A stretch of 63,843 bases of DNA, taken from the NCBI GenBank assembly GCA_964391725.1, contig CAYMNB010000012.1, positions 1 through 63,843 on the forward strand, written 5' to 3'. How positions within the stretch are numbered: the first letter of the stretch is position 1; each line of letters opens with the position of its first letter. Made by a program: the position numbers and the translations under genes. Under the pieces are notes generated by a model, which saw nothing but the letters and a program-made list of their open reading frames with translations, searched no databases and was not told the origin of the DNA. The stretch is from SpSt-1165 sp964391725. Lineage in GTDB: Bacteria; Chloroflexota; Anaerolineae; Anaerolineales; Anaerolineaceae. This document shows, in pieces, positions 34,088-43,466 of the stretch.

Positions 34088-35671
34088 CTACTGTTGCCAA
34101 CGCTGCCAGCGCCGCTGTTCCGCGGTCATGTCCACCGCAGTATCATGCGCAGCGTGCAGCAGACGCGTGATCAAATTGGGGTCGACGGCTTCTAACGGGG
34201 CCTGGTTGCTCAATCCAATGCCTGCCAGATGATCGCTCAATGCCGTCCAGCGCTTCTTGAAACGGAAATAATCATCCGGCGCCGGTCCGCCCCAGGCAAC
34301 CTCAGCCTTGGCAGCTTCTCGCGGAAACGCCATGAATTGGATGCGTGCTTCATCCCGTACGAACTCCGTCCACAACGCTCCCTGGGTGCCCAGGGTGTTC
34401 TCTTTCATCTCGGGTGTCAGCGCCGCCAACGATTTCGCCCGGTAGGCTTTCTTCATCGGGTTGAAGGTGTGCGGCATATCGTAGTACGATTCCGAATGGG
34501 TCTGGAAGATCACGCGGTAGTCGTTCAACAACCCCTGGAAACTTTCCTCCAGCTCATGCGCCGAGGGTGTCCAGTGCATGATGACCACCTCTTTGCGCAG
34601 GTTGGGTTTGAGGCACTCGTTCCACACCACCGGGGTCTTGCCTTTCGCCAGCAGGTGTTCTGCCAGTTCATTCATGATGAACCCGTGCAGTTCGCTGACA
34701 TCGCTGAAGCCCTGCCGCTGCATTTCTGCCTGACAGTCAGCACATTCGCGCCAGTGGTCATACTTGACCTCGTCACCGCCCAGATGCAGAAATTCGCCGG
34801 GAAACAGGTCACAGAATTCATCCAGCACATTTTTGATAAAGGTACGCGTCTGCTCACTGCCCACGCACGCCACATCCTTGAAAATCCCCCATTCACAGCG
34901 CACCTCGTAGGGTTCCTTGGTGCAGCCCATCTCTGGATAAGCCGCCAGCACCGATGTGAAGTGGCCGGGCAGGTCGAATTCCGGCACGACGGTGATATGA
35001 CGTTCGGCAGCATATGCCACGATCTCGCGGATCTGTTCCTGGGTGTAGAACCCGCCATAGGGCGTCCAGTCAAATTGTTTGTTGACCGGCATCCAATTCT
35101 TCAACTGGGTGCCTTTGCGCTGCGAACCGACCTCGGTCAGCAGCGGATATTGCTTGATCTCCACACGCCAGCCCTGGTAATCAGTCAGATGCCAGTGGAA
35201 GATGTTCAGTTTCAGGAAAGCCATCCAGTCAAGCACATGCTTGACGGTGTCCATGCCGAAGAAATGGCGTGCTTCATCGAGCATGAAGCCGCGCCAACCG
35301 AAAGCGGGTGCGTCCTCGATCTCCACACACGGCAGAGAAATGAGTCCGCTTTGCTCTGCGGGCAGCATCTGGCGCAGGGTTTGCATGCCATAAAAGAGCC
35401 CGGCCGTCGTTCCTGCCAGCACCTGTATGCCCTGCGGCGTGATCGTCAGGCGGTAGCCTTCCTCGCCCCCTTCAACAAAGGACAATTCAAGGCTGAGTAC
35501 CACCGCTGCGTTCTGCGGGTCATTGTGCAGTTGCACCTGCGGGAAATAACTGCGCAGTAAAGCAAGGGGCAGCGTGACTTCGCCCTGCGTGGCAAGGGTA
35601 AATGGAAACGAGAGCGGAAAAACACCCTCACGGTATGTAATCTGTTTGGGAAGCGGCACTATCGCATACAT
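34088..35671 (-). CDS. Glycoside hydrolase family 20 beta-N-acetylhexosaminidase
   Basis: 527 residues. N-terminal GH20b-type domain, then a barrel with the catalytic D300-E301 pair in HLGGDEV and the W/H-rich substrate region (NIFHWHLTDYQGWRVEIK). It removes terminal GlcNAc or GalNAc by substrate-assisted catalysis. No signal peptide, so the enzyme works on imported material such as chitobiose, peptidoglycan fragments or glycans. AGGAG and ATG at 35671. Next to the mutarotase-like gene on the same strand but 70 bases apart. Confidence 0.95.
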   Translation of the reverse strand: MYAIVPLPKQITYREGVFPLSFPFTLATQGEVTLPLALLRSYFPQVQLHNDPQNAAVVLSLELSFVEGGEEGYRLTITPQGIQVLAGTTAGLFYGMQTLRQMLPAEQSGLISLPCVEIEDAPAFGWRGFMLDEARHFFGMDTVKHVLDWMAFLKLNIFHWHLTDYQGWRVEIKQYPLLTEVGSQRKGTQLKNWMPVNKQFDWTPYGGFYTQEQIREIVAYAAERHITVVPEFDLPGHFTSVLAAYPEMGCTKEPYEVRCEWGIFKDVACVGSEQTRTFIKNVLDEFCDLFPGEFLHLGGDEVKYDHWRECADCQAEMQRQGFSDVSELHGFIMNELAEHLLAKGKTPVVWNECLKPNLRKEVVIMHWTPSAHELEESFQGLLNDYRVIFQTHSESYYDMPHTFNPMKKAYRAKSLAALTPEMKENTLGTQGALWTEFVRDEARIQFMAFPREAAKAEVAWGGPAPDDYFRFKKRWTALSDHLAGIGLSNQAPLEAVDPNLITRLLHAAHDTAVDMTAEQRRWQRWQQ

Positions 35672-35740
35672 GGTTTACTCCTGTTCGGATGATTGGGTTG
35701 GCGCTTAAGTATAACGAAAATTTATGATGGATTTCACAAA

Positions 35741-36886
35741 TTATCCCACCTTGCCACTGAACACAAACTCATGCGCCACTGCGGCGGTCGCCACTTTGTC
35801 GGAGTCGGAAATGAAGGTGACCATACCCTCGTCGAATACAACCGTCTTGACGCGGTCAAACCCTTGCGGGATGCGCGCCGCGCCCTGGATGTAATTGACA
35901 TCGAACCCTACCCCATCAAACGTATGGCAGGTAGGGATACCGCGTGCATTGACGTCATTTTCCGCGATGGACTCATTCAGTCCCTTAGCGAAATATCCAC
36001 ACACATCCTCCAACCCGATGCAAGCGTTGCGGCCGTTCCAGGGTGCGCCATGGCGCCCGTGATTCTCCATCCACAGCACCATCGAAGGCTGCACAGCGCG
36101 GTTCTTGAGCGAATACCACAAGAAACCTTCCTCCGCGCACACCGCGCAGGTCCACACCGGTTCTTCTGACGGCTCAAAATATACCTGGGCAATATCCACA
36201 AAGCCCTCACGCGCTGGAAATACCGTGCAGTCGCTGGTTTCGGGATCTTTCCACACCGTCGGCACTTCTTCCAATGACTCAAACCACGCCCCCGGTTCCA
36301 GGCTGATATATTCTTCATTGGCATATAGTGGCGCGCCTGTACCCACCCGCCCGAAGTGAATCGGCGCGGTGGAAATGCGCCAGTTTTTGCTGCCGGTCAG
36401 GGTGGCATGATGTCCCAGGCTGGTTTTGCCCGTAAAACCTTCAATATGGTGCTGCTGATAGACGGCTGTGTGACCCTTCACCAGCTGGGTTCGTTTGGTG
36501 ACGCTGCCCGCGCGCGCTTTCAAATCCATGGCCAGCGTCAGGGTCAATGTGGCCCCTTCCTCCACCAGGCTGTGAAACTGCCACTTTTTTCCGGCAGTCT
36601 CGCCATGCACATGGTGGAATTCGCCGCCAGCGGTGTTGACTTCGCCGAACGGCAGGCAGAAGAAATCACCGCGCAGCGGCACCAGCACCGGCTCACCCAA
36701 CGCCAGCCCTTCGTTATGCCAGGGATTGATGAAATACGGCTCAACAGCCCTTCCCGTGCCTACATCAAACGATACCGGCGCCATATGACCGCCCAACCGG
36801 GTGATCGCCGCGCGCACACTCTCATTTTCCATGACCCAGGAAGCCTGGTTGTAGATCACATTCACCTGTTCATTGGCTGCATTCAT
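35741..36886 (-). CDS. Galactose-mutarotase-like fold protein, carbohydrate-related
   Basis: 381 residues from the ATG at 36886 (GGAGAGG 8 bases upstream; about 70 further codons are open without support). Beta-rich, with WMENHGRHGAPWNGRNACIG-like and EDVCGYFAKG segments resembling the NR-x2-IG-x-ED region of aldose-1-epimerase-like proteins; GGHMAPVSF near the N-terminus also fits. I cannot place the catalytic His and Glu with certainty. A role in sugar ring or side-chain chemistry fits its GH20 neighbour. Confidence 0.6.
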   Translation of the reverse strand: MNAANEQVNVIYNQASWVMENESVRAAITRLGGHMAPVSFDVGTGRAVEPYFINPWHNEGLALGEPVLVPLRGDFFCLPFGEVNTAGGEFHHVHGETAGKKWQFHSLVEEGATLTLTLAMDLKARAGSVTKRTQLVKGHTAVYQQHHIEGFTGKTSLGHHATLTGSKNWRISTAPIHFGRVGTGAPLYANEEYISLEPGAWFESLEEVPTVWKDPETSDCTVFPAREGFVDIAQVYFEPSEEPVWTCAVCAEEGFLWYSLKNRAVQPSMVLWMENHGRHGAPWNGRNACIGLEDVCGYFAKGLNESIAENDVNARGIPTCHTFDGVGFDVNYIQGAARIPQGFDRVKTVVFDEGMVTFISDSDKVATAAVAHEFVFSGKVG

Positions 36887-37151
36887 CTTCCGTTCCTCTC
36901 CGTGACTGTTTGGTTGTGTCGATAATCCGATTATACCCCGGTCACTCCTGTCAAGAAACCAACTGTCATGAATTTCTGGTCGGGCATAGCAAATCCACCA
37001 GAAAAGACTATAATTAACCGGTAACAGACTGACTATACGGTTTCTTCTGACATTATCACCATGAACACATTGGCTGCCGTATATTGAAACATCCATATCA
37101 CCTTTTTATTTTCCGTCAGGCCTGTTCTGGCGGCTTTTGTCAGGAGAAATC

Positions 37152-38216
37152 ATGAAAAAATTCAAAGTGGCTGTGTTGGCCAACCTCAAAATGAACGCGC
37201 CGCAATTCGCAGGCATGGCAAATGACCAGTGGGATGACCTGGATTCGGAAAAAACCGTGCACGCGTTGGTGGATGCCATCCGCGCCGGCGGCCACGAAGC
37301 TGAATTTCTGGAGGGTGATATCACCCTGCTGGACACCCTGCGGCTATACAAACCCGATATCTGCTTCAACATATGCGAAGGTCACTTCGGCGACGCGCGC
37401 GAAGCGCATGTACCCGCCATCCTGGAGATGCTGCGCATCCCCTATACCGGCTCCAAAGTCTTCACGCTGGCGCTCACCCTCGACAAACCCGCCACCAAAC
37501 GCATCCTGCACTGGCACGAGCTGCCGACCCCCCGTTTTCAGACCTTTGAACGTGTCACCGAAAGCCTCAATGATGATATGATCTTCCCGCTGTTCGTCAA
37601 ACCCAGCCGTGAAGGCACCGGCATCGGCGTATCGGGCAAATCCATCGTGCATGATGAGCACGAATTGTTCGAGCAGATTGCCTTCATCATCAACCGCTAC
37701 CACCAGTCTGTGCTGGTCGAAGAATACATCGAAGGGCGCGAGATCACCGTGGGCGTGATCGGCAACCTGACCGGGCCGGTCGCTCGCCGTGTGCCAGACA
37801 ATCACGAAGCACCGCGTATGCAGGCGGGCTTGCATTTCCTGCCGCCCATGGAGGTGGACCTGACAGAATTTGCCAACAGCGACGTCGTTTATTCCAACCG
37901 CTTGAAGACAGACCTGGCTGACAAATTGACCTACCTGTGCCCCGCCCCGATCGATGATGACACCATCGATGAACTCAACTGGCTGACGGCTGCTGTTTTT
38001 CGCGTAACCGGCGCGTTGGATGTGGCCCGCGTGGATTTCCGCCTGAACGTCCGTGAAGATTGGAAACCTTACATCCTTGAGATCAACCCCCTGCCCGGCC
38101 TGTCCCCCGGCATTTCCGACCTGGTGATCGAGGCCGCCGCTGACGGCATTGAACACACCGAATTGGTCAACACCATTCTGAACACCGCCTTGCAGCGATA
38201 TGGCATGATGGAATAA
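37152..38216 (+). CDS. ATP-grasp ligase related to D-alanine:D-alanine ligase
   Basis: 354 residues. The pattern VPAILEMLRIPYTGS, ALTLDKPATKRIL, FVKPSREGTGIGVS, VEEYIEGREITVGVIG and ILEINPLPGL is that of D-Ala-D-Ala ligases, so an amino acid or dipeptide is joined using ATP. The middle has an insertion around RRVPDNHEAPRMQAG that normal Ddl lacks, so the substrate may differ from D-alanine. GGAGAAATC before the ATG. It stands alone among sugar hydrolases; a role in peptidoglycan or in a modified peptide cannot be decided. Confidence 0.85.
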   Translation: MKKFKVAVLANLKMNAPQFAGMANDQWDDLDSEKTVHALVDAIRAGGHEAEFLEGDITLLDTLRLYKPDICFNICEGHFGDAREAHVPAILEMLRIPYTGSKVFTLALTLDKPATKRILHWHELPTPRFQTFERVTESLNDDMIFPLFVKPSREGTGIGVSGKSIVHDEHELFEQIAFIINRYHQSVLVEEYIEGREITVGVIGNLTGPVARRVPDNHEAPRMQAGLHFLPPMEVDLTEFANSDVVYSNRLKTDLADKLTYLCPAPIDDDTIDELNWLTAAVFRVTGALDVARVDFRLNVREDWKPYILEINPLPGLSPGISDLVIEAAADGIEHTELVNTILNTALQRYGMME

Positions 38217-38307
38217 AAGAATTTACTTTTCACGTATCCAGGCCAGCAAAAACATCTATAATTCTCTTGTACCTGCACATATCTGAGATACTAAGGAGAA
38301 TGAGATA

Positions 38308-39363
38308 ATGGCGTACCATCAAAAACATGGTGTCAATATCGGCCGTTGGCTGTGCCACGGCGATGACCCGCTGGAACAGCGTGAAAAATGGCTGGTGCAG
38401 GATGATCTGCGCAAGATCCGCGACATGGGCCTCGATCATGTGCGCCTGTGCCTGAAAGAGATATATTTTTGGGCGGAAGACGGCACCCTCAACCAGCGCG
38501 CCATCGAGATCCTGCGGCGCGGCATCGATTGGGCGCTGGACGCCGGGTTGGTAGCCAATGTCAACCTGCACATACTGCGCTCACACAACTTCCTTGACCT
38601 GCAGGAACCCGAGTTGTTCACCAGCCCGACCGCCCAGGCGCATTTCGTCAAGATGTGGACAGATCTTTCAGAAAACCTGCACGACTATTCCACCGACAAA
38701 CTGGCGTTCGAGTTCATGAACGAACCGGTCGCGCGCGCCAACGAACGCTGGAATACGGTCTGGCAACAGGCCTATGATGCCCTGCGCGCCAAGGAAAAAG
38801 AGCGTGTGCTTATCCTCGGTTCCAACCTGTGGAACCAGGCGCGCACCTTCAAAGATCTGACGGTGCCTGAGAATGACCCCAACATGATGCTGGACTTCCA
38901 CTTCTATGAGCCGATCCTGGTCAGCCATTACCACGCTCCCTGGACGCCGATCACAATGGTACCCTTCAAGCTGCACTACCCCGGCCGCCCCTTCCACATG
39001 CCACCCTGGATGTTCGGCCTATATGCCCAGTTCAAAAAGGGTCTTAGCTCCATCAACCGCAAGGACGCCTGGCATGAGAATGTACCGTTCACCAAAGAAA
39101 TCATGGCATCCCGCTTCCAACTGGCGCTGGATATCGCCAAAAAGCACAACCTGCCGCTCAATTTGGGCGAATTCGGCGTCTATTCACAGGTTCCGCAGGA
39201 AATCGGCAAAAAGTGGCTGCATGACGTGTTCTCGCTCTGCCAGCAAATGAATATCTCCTGGACAATCTGGACGCTGGGCAAAGGCGACGATGGCTTTGCC
39301 ATCATGGACAAAGCCGGCAACCCGCGCTGGCAGGTAGAAGTCATGCGTCCATTCCTTAAATAA
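38308..39363 (+). CDS. Glycoside hydrolase family 5 (cellulase-like)
   Basis: 351 residues, a (beta/alpha)8 barrel with acid/base E139 in LAFEFMNEP and nucleophile E288 in NLGEFG. No signal peptide, so a cytoplasmic enzyme acting on imported beta-glucan, mannan or glucoside oligosaccharides; subfamily not assignable by eye. Starts ATG at 38308 after AAGGAGAATGAGATA. 91 bases after the ligase and 65 bases before the EEP gene, all on plus, so co-transcription is possible. Confidence 0.9.
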   Translation: MAYHQKHGVNIGRWLCHGDDPLEQREKWLVQDDLRKIRDMGLDHVRLCLKEIYFWAEDGTLNQRAIEILRRGIDWALDAGLVANVNLHILRSHNFLDLQEPELFTSPTAQAHFVKMWTDLSENLHDYSTDKLAFEFMNEPVARANERWNTVWQQAYDALRAKEKERVLILGSNLWNQARTFKDLTVPENDPNMMLDFHFYEPILVSHYHAPWTPITMVPFKLHYPGRPFHMPPWMFGLYAQFKKGLSSINRKDAWHENVPFTKEIMASRFQLALDIAKKHNLPLNLGEFGVYSQVPQEIGKKWLHDVFSLCQQMNISWTIWTLGKGDDGFAIMDKAGNPRWQVEVMRPFLK

Positions 39364-39427
39364 CATTTTTGTATGCTCATTTCCAGATTCTCACGCACAA
39401 GCGCATCATTAAACCGGGAAAGCCGCC

Positions 39428-40180
39428 ATGAAAATCGCCACGCTCAACCTCCGCCACCACAGCGACCGCTGGGAAGAACGTTTCCCGCTGGTGGTAGATA
39501 CCTTGCTTAAGTCAAACGCTGACCTGATCGGCCTGCAGGAAGTTTCCATCAAAGTAGGACCCAAGAATCAGGCGCAGTTGATCGCAGAAGCAGTCAATGC
39601 ACTGTCAAATTATCCCCCTTATCAGGTGTACTTCACCCCCACGCGCGAGGCAACCAAAGACCAGGAAGGCATCGCCATCCTGTCCCGCCTGCCGGCCGAG
39701 AGCTTTGAATCGATCGCTCTGCCGGGCCCCTGGCGGGTAGCGCAGCGCATTACAGTGAGGCAAGAAGGCAGATTGTTGTGTTTTGCCAACACCCACCTGC
39801 ATCACGAACCCTGGCGTGATGAAAGCATCCGTCTGCAGCAGGCGATCGCCCTGATGGATTGGATCAACGCACAATCCAATGCGTGTGTAATCAGCGGGGA
39901 TTTCAACGCCGAACCCGATTCCGCCACCATCGTGCAGATCAAGCAAAGCCACCGCTCCGCCTATGAGAGCGTGCATGGCAGCGAACCGGATCTCACCTAT
40001 CCTACCCCGCTGGTGGTGCCGGCACCCGCGCACACCAATACCATCGATTACCTGTTCTACTCACCCGACGCTTTTCAAGTCATCGCCTGCGAGAAGATCG
40101 GCACACAATCCGCGCCGCACGACCCCACGCTCTACCCCTCCGACCATTATGGCCTGTGTTCAGAAATGGTCTGGTGCTAA
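39428..40180 (+). CDS. Endonuclease/exonuclease/phosphatase (EEP) family hydrolase
   Basis: 250 residues. GLQEVS, ANTHLHHEPW, SGDFNAEPDS and SDHYGL are the four metal and phosphate motifs of the DNase I-like EEP fold. Members hydrolyse nucleic acids, inositol phosphates or sphingomyelin; the short form without extra domains fits a phosphodiesterase or phosphatase. GGGAAAG then ATG at 39428. Confidence 0.88.
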   Translation: MKIATLNLRHHSDRWEERFPLVVDTLLKSNADLIGLQEVSIKVGPKNQAQLIAEAVNALSNYPPYQVYFTPTREATKDQEGIAILSRLPAESFESIALPGPWRVAQRITVRQEGRLLCFANTHLHHEPWRDESIRLQQAIALMDWINAQSNACVISGDFNAEPDSATIVQIKQSHRSAYESVHGSEPDLTYPTPLVVPAPAHTNTIDYLFYSPDAFQVIACEKIGTQSAPHDPTLYPSDHYGLCSEMVWC

Positions 40181-40194
40181 GGAAAAAGATAACA

Positions 40195-40214
40195 GCGGTG
40201 CTTGATCGCACCGC
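40195..40214 (+). terminator. Hairpin between EEP and PH-domain genes
   Basis: GCGGTGC and GCACCGC with a 6-base loop, without T-tract; a weak end for two converging transcripts. Confidence 0.35.
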
Positions 40215-40244
40215 GGGAGGGTAAAATGCGTTCACGATGTTTTT

Positions 40245-40853
40245 TTATGGCAGCTTGCCGTTGATGCTCTGCAACTCGCTGAGGATCGCCTGCATCACAT
40301 CCTGCTCAGCATCAACCGCCTCTGTGACCGGGCGGCGCACCCGCTCCCAAGGCAGGCGCTGCTGGGCTTCATCAAAGGCACGCAGGCATCCCGCCACTTC
40401 CTCATAGGCCGCATCCACATTTTCCAATCCCATCAAACGCGCTTCCGGCCGTTGGTTGGGGTCTGAATTGCCAGCCGTGTCGATCTTCAGATGACCAATG
40501 CCCAGCCAGCGATCCAGCAACCCGCGCCGGATCTCAATGTTGGTCACCATGCGGTAAGGCACATGCACCACCTTCTGCATGATATAGCCCGAATGCACCA
40601 CGATCTCATCATCCATCAGCTCATAGCGGTATCGTTTATACAACGGGAACATCAACAGGAAGGTCGGCACCGCCCACACCAGGTTGGGGATCGTAGCCCA
40701 GAACAATGCCTTGCTCTGGTAATCGACCACGCCCTCCTCACGCATGATGAAATACATCGAAATGTATAGGATGACCCAGATGAGAGCAAAGACAAAGACC
40801 ACGCTGAGCAGCATTTTGTATAAATATGTTTTTTTGGGGGTGTAAGTATACAT
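40245..40853 (-). CDS. PH-domain (bPH2/DUF304) membrane protein
   Basis: 202 residues. Two membrane segments (LLSVVFVFALIWVILYISMY, FWATIPNLVWAVPTFLLMF) followed by a bacterial PH domain: YELMDDEIVVHSGYIMQKVVHVPYRMVTNIEIRRGLLDRWLGIGHLKIDT is split over several strands and carries the family's R-x-V-P-x-x-x-V-x-x-I pattern. Function unknown; such proteins sit in membrane stress or lantibiotic-immunity clusters. AGGAG 7 bases before ATG at 40853. In an operon with the GntR gene upstream (18 bases). Confidence 0.8.
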   Translation of the reverse strand: MYTYTPKKTYLYKMLLSVVFVFALIWVILYISMYFIMREEGVVDYQSKALFWATIPNLVWAVPTFLLMFPLYKRYRYELMDDEIVVHSGYIMQKVVHVPYRMVTNIEIRRGLLDRWLGIGHLKIDTAGNSDPNQRPEARLMGLENVDAAYEEVAGCLRAFDEAQQRLPWERVRRPVTEAVDAEQDVMQAILSELQSINGKLP

Positions 40854-40870
40854 GTTTTTTCTCCTGTTAA

Positions 40871-41251
40871 TCAATCGATGGTTGCTAATATCCGCAGAAA
40901 GTGCTTGCGGACCTCTTCTTTTGGAATATGCAATGCCTCACATTGCCGCAGATAACTTTCGGTCAGCTGTTCAAACACCTTTCGCCGATCTTCTTCGATA
41001 GGCACCTGTCGGTCAAGGACATAACATCCGCGCCCCTGCTGTGAAGACACATAGCCTTGTTGATCCAGCCGGCGGTACACGCGTGCGATGGTGTTAAAGT
41101 TGATGTCCAAATCTTCTGCCAGTTCACGCACCGTGGGCAGTTGCTCACCAGAACCGATATCACCAGACACGATCAGGCATTTGATCTGTTCCTCGATCTG
41201 GTAATAAAGAGGCTCTTTGCTGTGAAAATTTACCTGGATTTTGTGGTGCAT
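40871..41251 (-). CDS. GntR family regulator, YtrA-type
   Basis: 126 residues. N-terminal winged helix with EPLYYQIEEQIKCLIVSGDIGSGEQLP and VRELAEDLDINFNTIARVYRRLDQQGYV, then a very short C-terminal dimerisation tail as in YtrA-subfamily regulators, which usually repress an adjacent membrane-protein operon. The next gene downstream encodes the PH-domain membrane protein. Three TGTATCA boxes just upstream of its start suggest autoregulation. Confidence 0.92.
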   Translation of the reverse strand: MHHKIQVNFHSKEPLYYQIEEQIKCLIVSGDIGSGEQLPTVRELAEDLDINFNTIARVYRRLDQQGYVSSQQGRGCYVLDRQVPIEEDRRKVFEQLTESYLRQCEALHIPKEEVRKHFLRILATID

Positions 41252-41261
41252 TGTTATTCCT

Positions 41262-41297
41262 ATTGTATCAATGTATCATAGTATGATTGTATCATTA
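41262..41297 (-). promoter_or_regulatory. Candidate operator of the GntR regulator
   Basis: TGTATCA occurs at 41264-41270, 41272-41278 and 41288-41294, start-to-start spacing 8 and 16 bases, and an inverted ATCATA-G-TATGAT lies at 41275-41287. The array begins 11 bases before the GntR start codon, a natural position for self-repression. Confidence 0.55.
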
Positions 41298-41638
41298 ACG
41301 GCAAAACATGGCAAGACCGATTTGCAGGTCAGTATCATCTGTCTGGGCGCGATGCGTTTCGGCGCGCGCGATTCTAAAGACCTTTCTTTCCAGATGCTGA
41401 TGCTTATCTCGATCTCAGCGCTGACAGCGACGCCCGCCTGAAAGCCCTGCATATCGTGGCAGACGAAACTGCCGCCACCGTCAACCAGGTGATTCTCGCC
41501 TGGCTGATGCAGCACAGCCCGCACACCATCCCGCTGGTCAGCGCTGGCACCATGGAACAACTGGAAGAAAACCTCGCCGCCGCACACCTTATTTTGACCG
41601 AGGAACAACTCCACAACCTCGACAGTGCTGGGGTGTAA
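41283..41638 (+). pseudogene. Aldo/keto reductase remnant with internal deletion
   Basis: The first part, KTDLQVSIICLGAMRFG, is the N-terminal strand of an aldo/keto reductase (usual pattern GKTDLQVSRICLGTMTFG). Downstream in another frame runs the C-terminal end: VADETAATVNQVILAWLMQH, then IPLVSAGTMEQLEEN and LTEEQLHNLDSAG, which are typical of the last 70 residues. About 200 codons including the catalytic tetrad are missing, and the two pieces are in different frames, so it is dead. Part overlaps the GntR operator. Confidence 0.8.
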
Positions 41639-41648
41639 GGTTACTTAA

Positions 41649-42028
41649 TTACGCCAGTTTTCCGTCGGTATTCAGCACTAACTGCATTGCCTTGCTGAAG
41701 ATGCGCTTGCGCATCATCAGAATGCTGATGACACCGGCGATATTGGCCGCCACATAGATCATGGCGACCACCACGAACTGGTAAAAAGCAGCGTAAACCG
41801 GATCCGCGCCCGCCAGCACCAGGCCCGCCATCGCCCCCGGTATCCACACAATGCCAAGCGAGCGCAGCGAATTGACCTGCGGTATCAGGCTGGCGTTGAT
41901 CGCACTCTGCACATAGGGCGCAACCGCATGTTCAGGTTTCGCCCCAGCGCCAGGGCGGTTTCCACCATGCCATGATGCGAACTGACCTCAGAGCGGAACC
42001 GTTCCAGCCCGAGGATATTGGTATTCAT
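41649..42028 (-). pseudogene. fetB: fetB-like iron export permease remnant (UPF0014), frameshifted
   Basis: The C-terminal part is clear: INASLIPQVNSLRSLGIVW, then IPGAMAGLVLAGADPVYAAFYQF, the conserved FetB stretch. Upstream, in the next frame, NTNILGLERFRSEVSSHHG and ALALG are the preceding conserved segment. The frames join at GGGGCGAAACC, where a single lost G explains the shift. The first half of the protein and any FetA ATPase are missing. Probably a decayed metal exporter. Confidence 0.75.
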
Positions 42029-42149
42029 GGTGAAATATGGACACTACCTGCCCATTTTCACCCCACAAAACACCTTCGCCAGGGAGCAGCAGGCGCTTTC
42101 ATGGTATCATCATCGCAAAAAACTGGCCATACGCCAGGAGCGCTAAATA

Positions 42150-43343
42150 ATGAAAAAAATCCGTATCAAACTGAATGGAAATCTGATCTTCACCCTGCTG
42201 GTGATGCTCGCCATGGCAGTCACCATCATTGTCAAAGAAACCTCACGCCCTGCTCAAACCCCGGATGCCATCGGCTATGGATCGGACACGGTCAAAGGGG
42301 AAGTTGTCCAAATCCTCGAATCTGGCACCGTACAGCTTGGCTCCATCGAACAGGAATACCAGATCGCGCAGGTGCGCATTCTGGAAGGTGACTTCACAGA
42401 CACCCTGGTGACGATCGATCACGGCTCCTACCAGATCCTGCCCAGAGGATTCAGCCTGTCGGCAGGCGAACGCATCCTGGTAACGGTTGGGCAAACCCCT
42501 GACGGTGCCTTGCGCGCCTATTTCATCGATTATGTCCGCCTGACCCCATTGCTGGTGTTGTTTGCCATGTTTGTGGTCGGCTCCATTCTGGTCAGCGGGT
42601 GGAAAGGGATTCAAAGCCTGCTCTCCATGGGTGTCAGCCTGCTGGTCATCTTCTACTTCATCATCCCGCGCATTCTGGCAGGTGCCGATCCCATCTGGAC
42701 CAGCATTGTCGGTTCTTTCATCTTTTTGGCAATCACGCAATACCTCGTGTACGGCTGGACACTAAAAACGCAGGTGGCGCTGGTTGCCATCGTCATCGCC
42801 ATGACCATCACCGGCTTTCTGGCTGTGTGGTTCGTCAATTACACCAGCCTGAACGGATTCGGCAACGAGAGCGCCATGTACCTGATGCAGCAGGGCGAAA
42901 ACCTCAACATCCAGAATGTTCTCATCGCCAGCATCATCATCGGCACGCTGGGGGTGCTGGACGACCTGGTCATCTCACAGGCATCAGTGGTGATGGAGTT
43001 GCACACCGCCAACCCCAATATGACCTTCCGTGAACGCTACCGCGCTGCCTTCCACATCGGCCGCGATCACATCGCCGCCACCGTTAATACCCTCGTGCTG
43101 GCATATGTCGGCGCTGGCCTGATGATGTTCTTGCTGTTCTCGCTCAACAATCCCGATTACCTGCTGCTGCTGAACATCAACTTCATCGCCGAAGAGATCG
43201 TGCGCTCCCTGGTCGGCACGCTGGGTTTGTTCAGCGCGGTGCCGATCACCAACTTGATCGCCAGCTGGGCGGTCGACACCCCCGAGCGCGTTCAGAAATT
43301 ATGCCGCATCTTCGGCCCGCTGGGCGCTTCTCACGATCATTAA
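42150..43343 (+). CDS. YibE/F family membrane protein
   Basis: 397 residues. An N-terminal anchor and an external beta-rich part (GEVVQILESGTVQLGSIEQEYQIAQVRILEGDF), then about 8 membrane segments with the YibE/F signature ASIIIGTLGVLDDLVISQASVVMEL and RAAFHIGRDHIAATVNTLVLAYVGA. The family is of unknown function, possibly transport. ATG at 42150 with GGAGCGCTAAATA upstream. Confidence 0.9.
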   Translation: MKKIRIKLNGNLIFTLLVMLAMAVTIIVKETSRPAQTPDAIGYGSDTVKGEVVQILESGTVQLGSIEQEYQIAQVRILEGDFTDTLVTIDHGSYQILPRGFSLSAGERILVTVGQTPDGALRAYFIDYVRLTPLLVLFAMFVVGSILVSGWKGIQSLLSMGVSLLVIFYFIIPRILAGADPIWTSIVGSFIFLAITQYLVYGWTLKTQVALVAIVIAMTITGFLAVWFVNYTSLNGFGNESAMYLMQQGENLNIQNVLIASIIIGTLGVLDDLVISQASVVMELHTANPNMTFRERYRAAFHIGRDHIAATVNTLVLAYVGAGLMMFLLFSLNNPDYLLLLNINFIAEEIVRSLVGTLGLFSAVPITNLIASWAVDTPERVQKLCRIFGPLGASHDH

Positions 43344-43346
43344 TGG

Positions 43347-43385
43347 AAGAGAAACTGTCCTGAACCGGGCAGCTTCTCTTTTTTT
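43347..43385 (+). terminator. Terminator after the YibE/F gene
   Basis: AAGAGAAACTG pairs with CAGCTTCTCTT apart from one mismatch, followed by a run of T. Confidence 0.8.
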
Positions 43386-43466
43386 CAGGTTTGCCTCAAT
43401 GGCATCTTGGTACAGACAGGTTTATAATGAAAGCAGCCAGATGAGAAGAGAAGGTATCCTTAATCT

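Noticed and set aside
34229..35560. A 443-codon open frame on the plus strand
   Set aside because: Antisense to the GH20 gene, no recognisable motif.
41283..42028. Broken genes considered as traces of an insertion element
   Set aside because: No terminal inverted repeats, target duplications or transposase fragments were seen around them.
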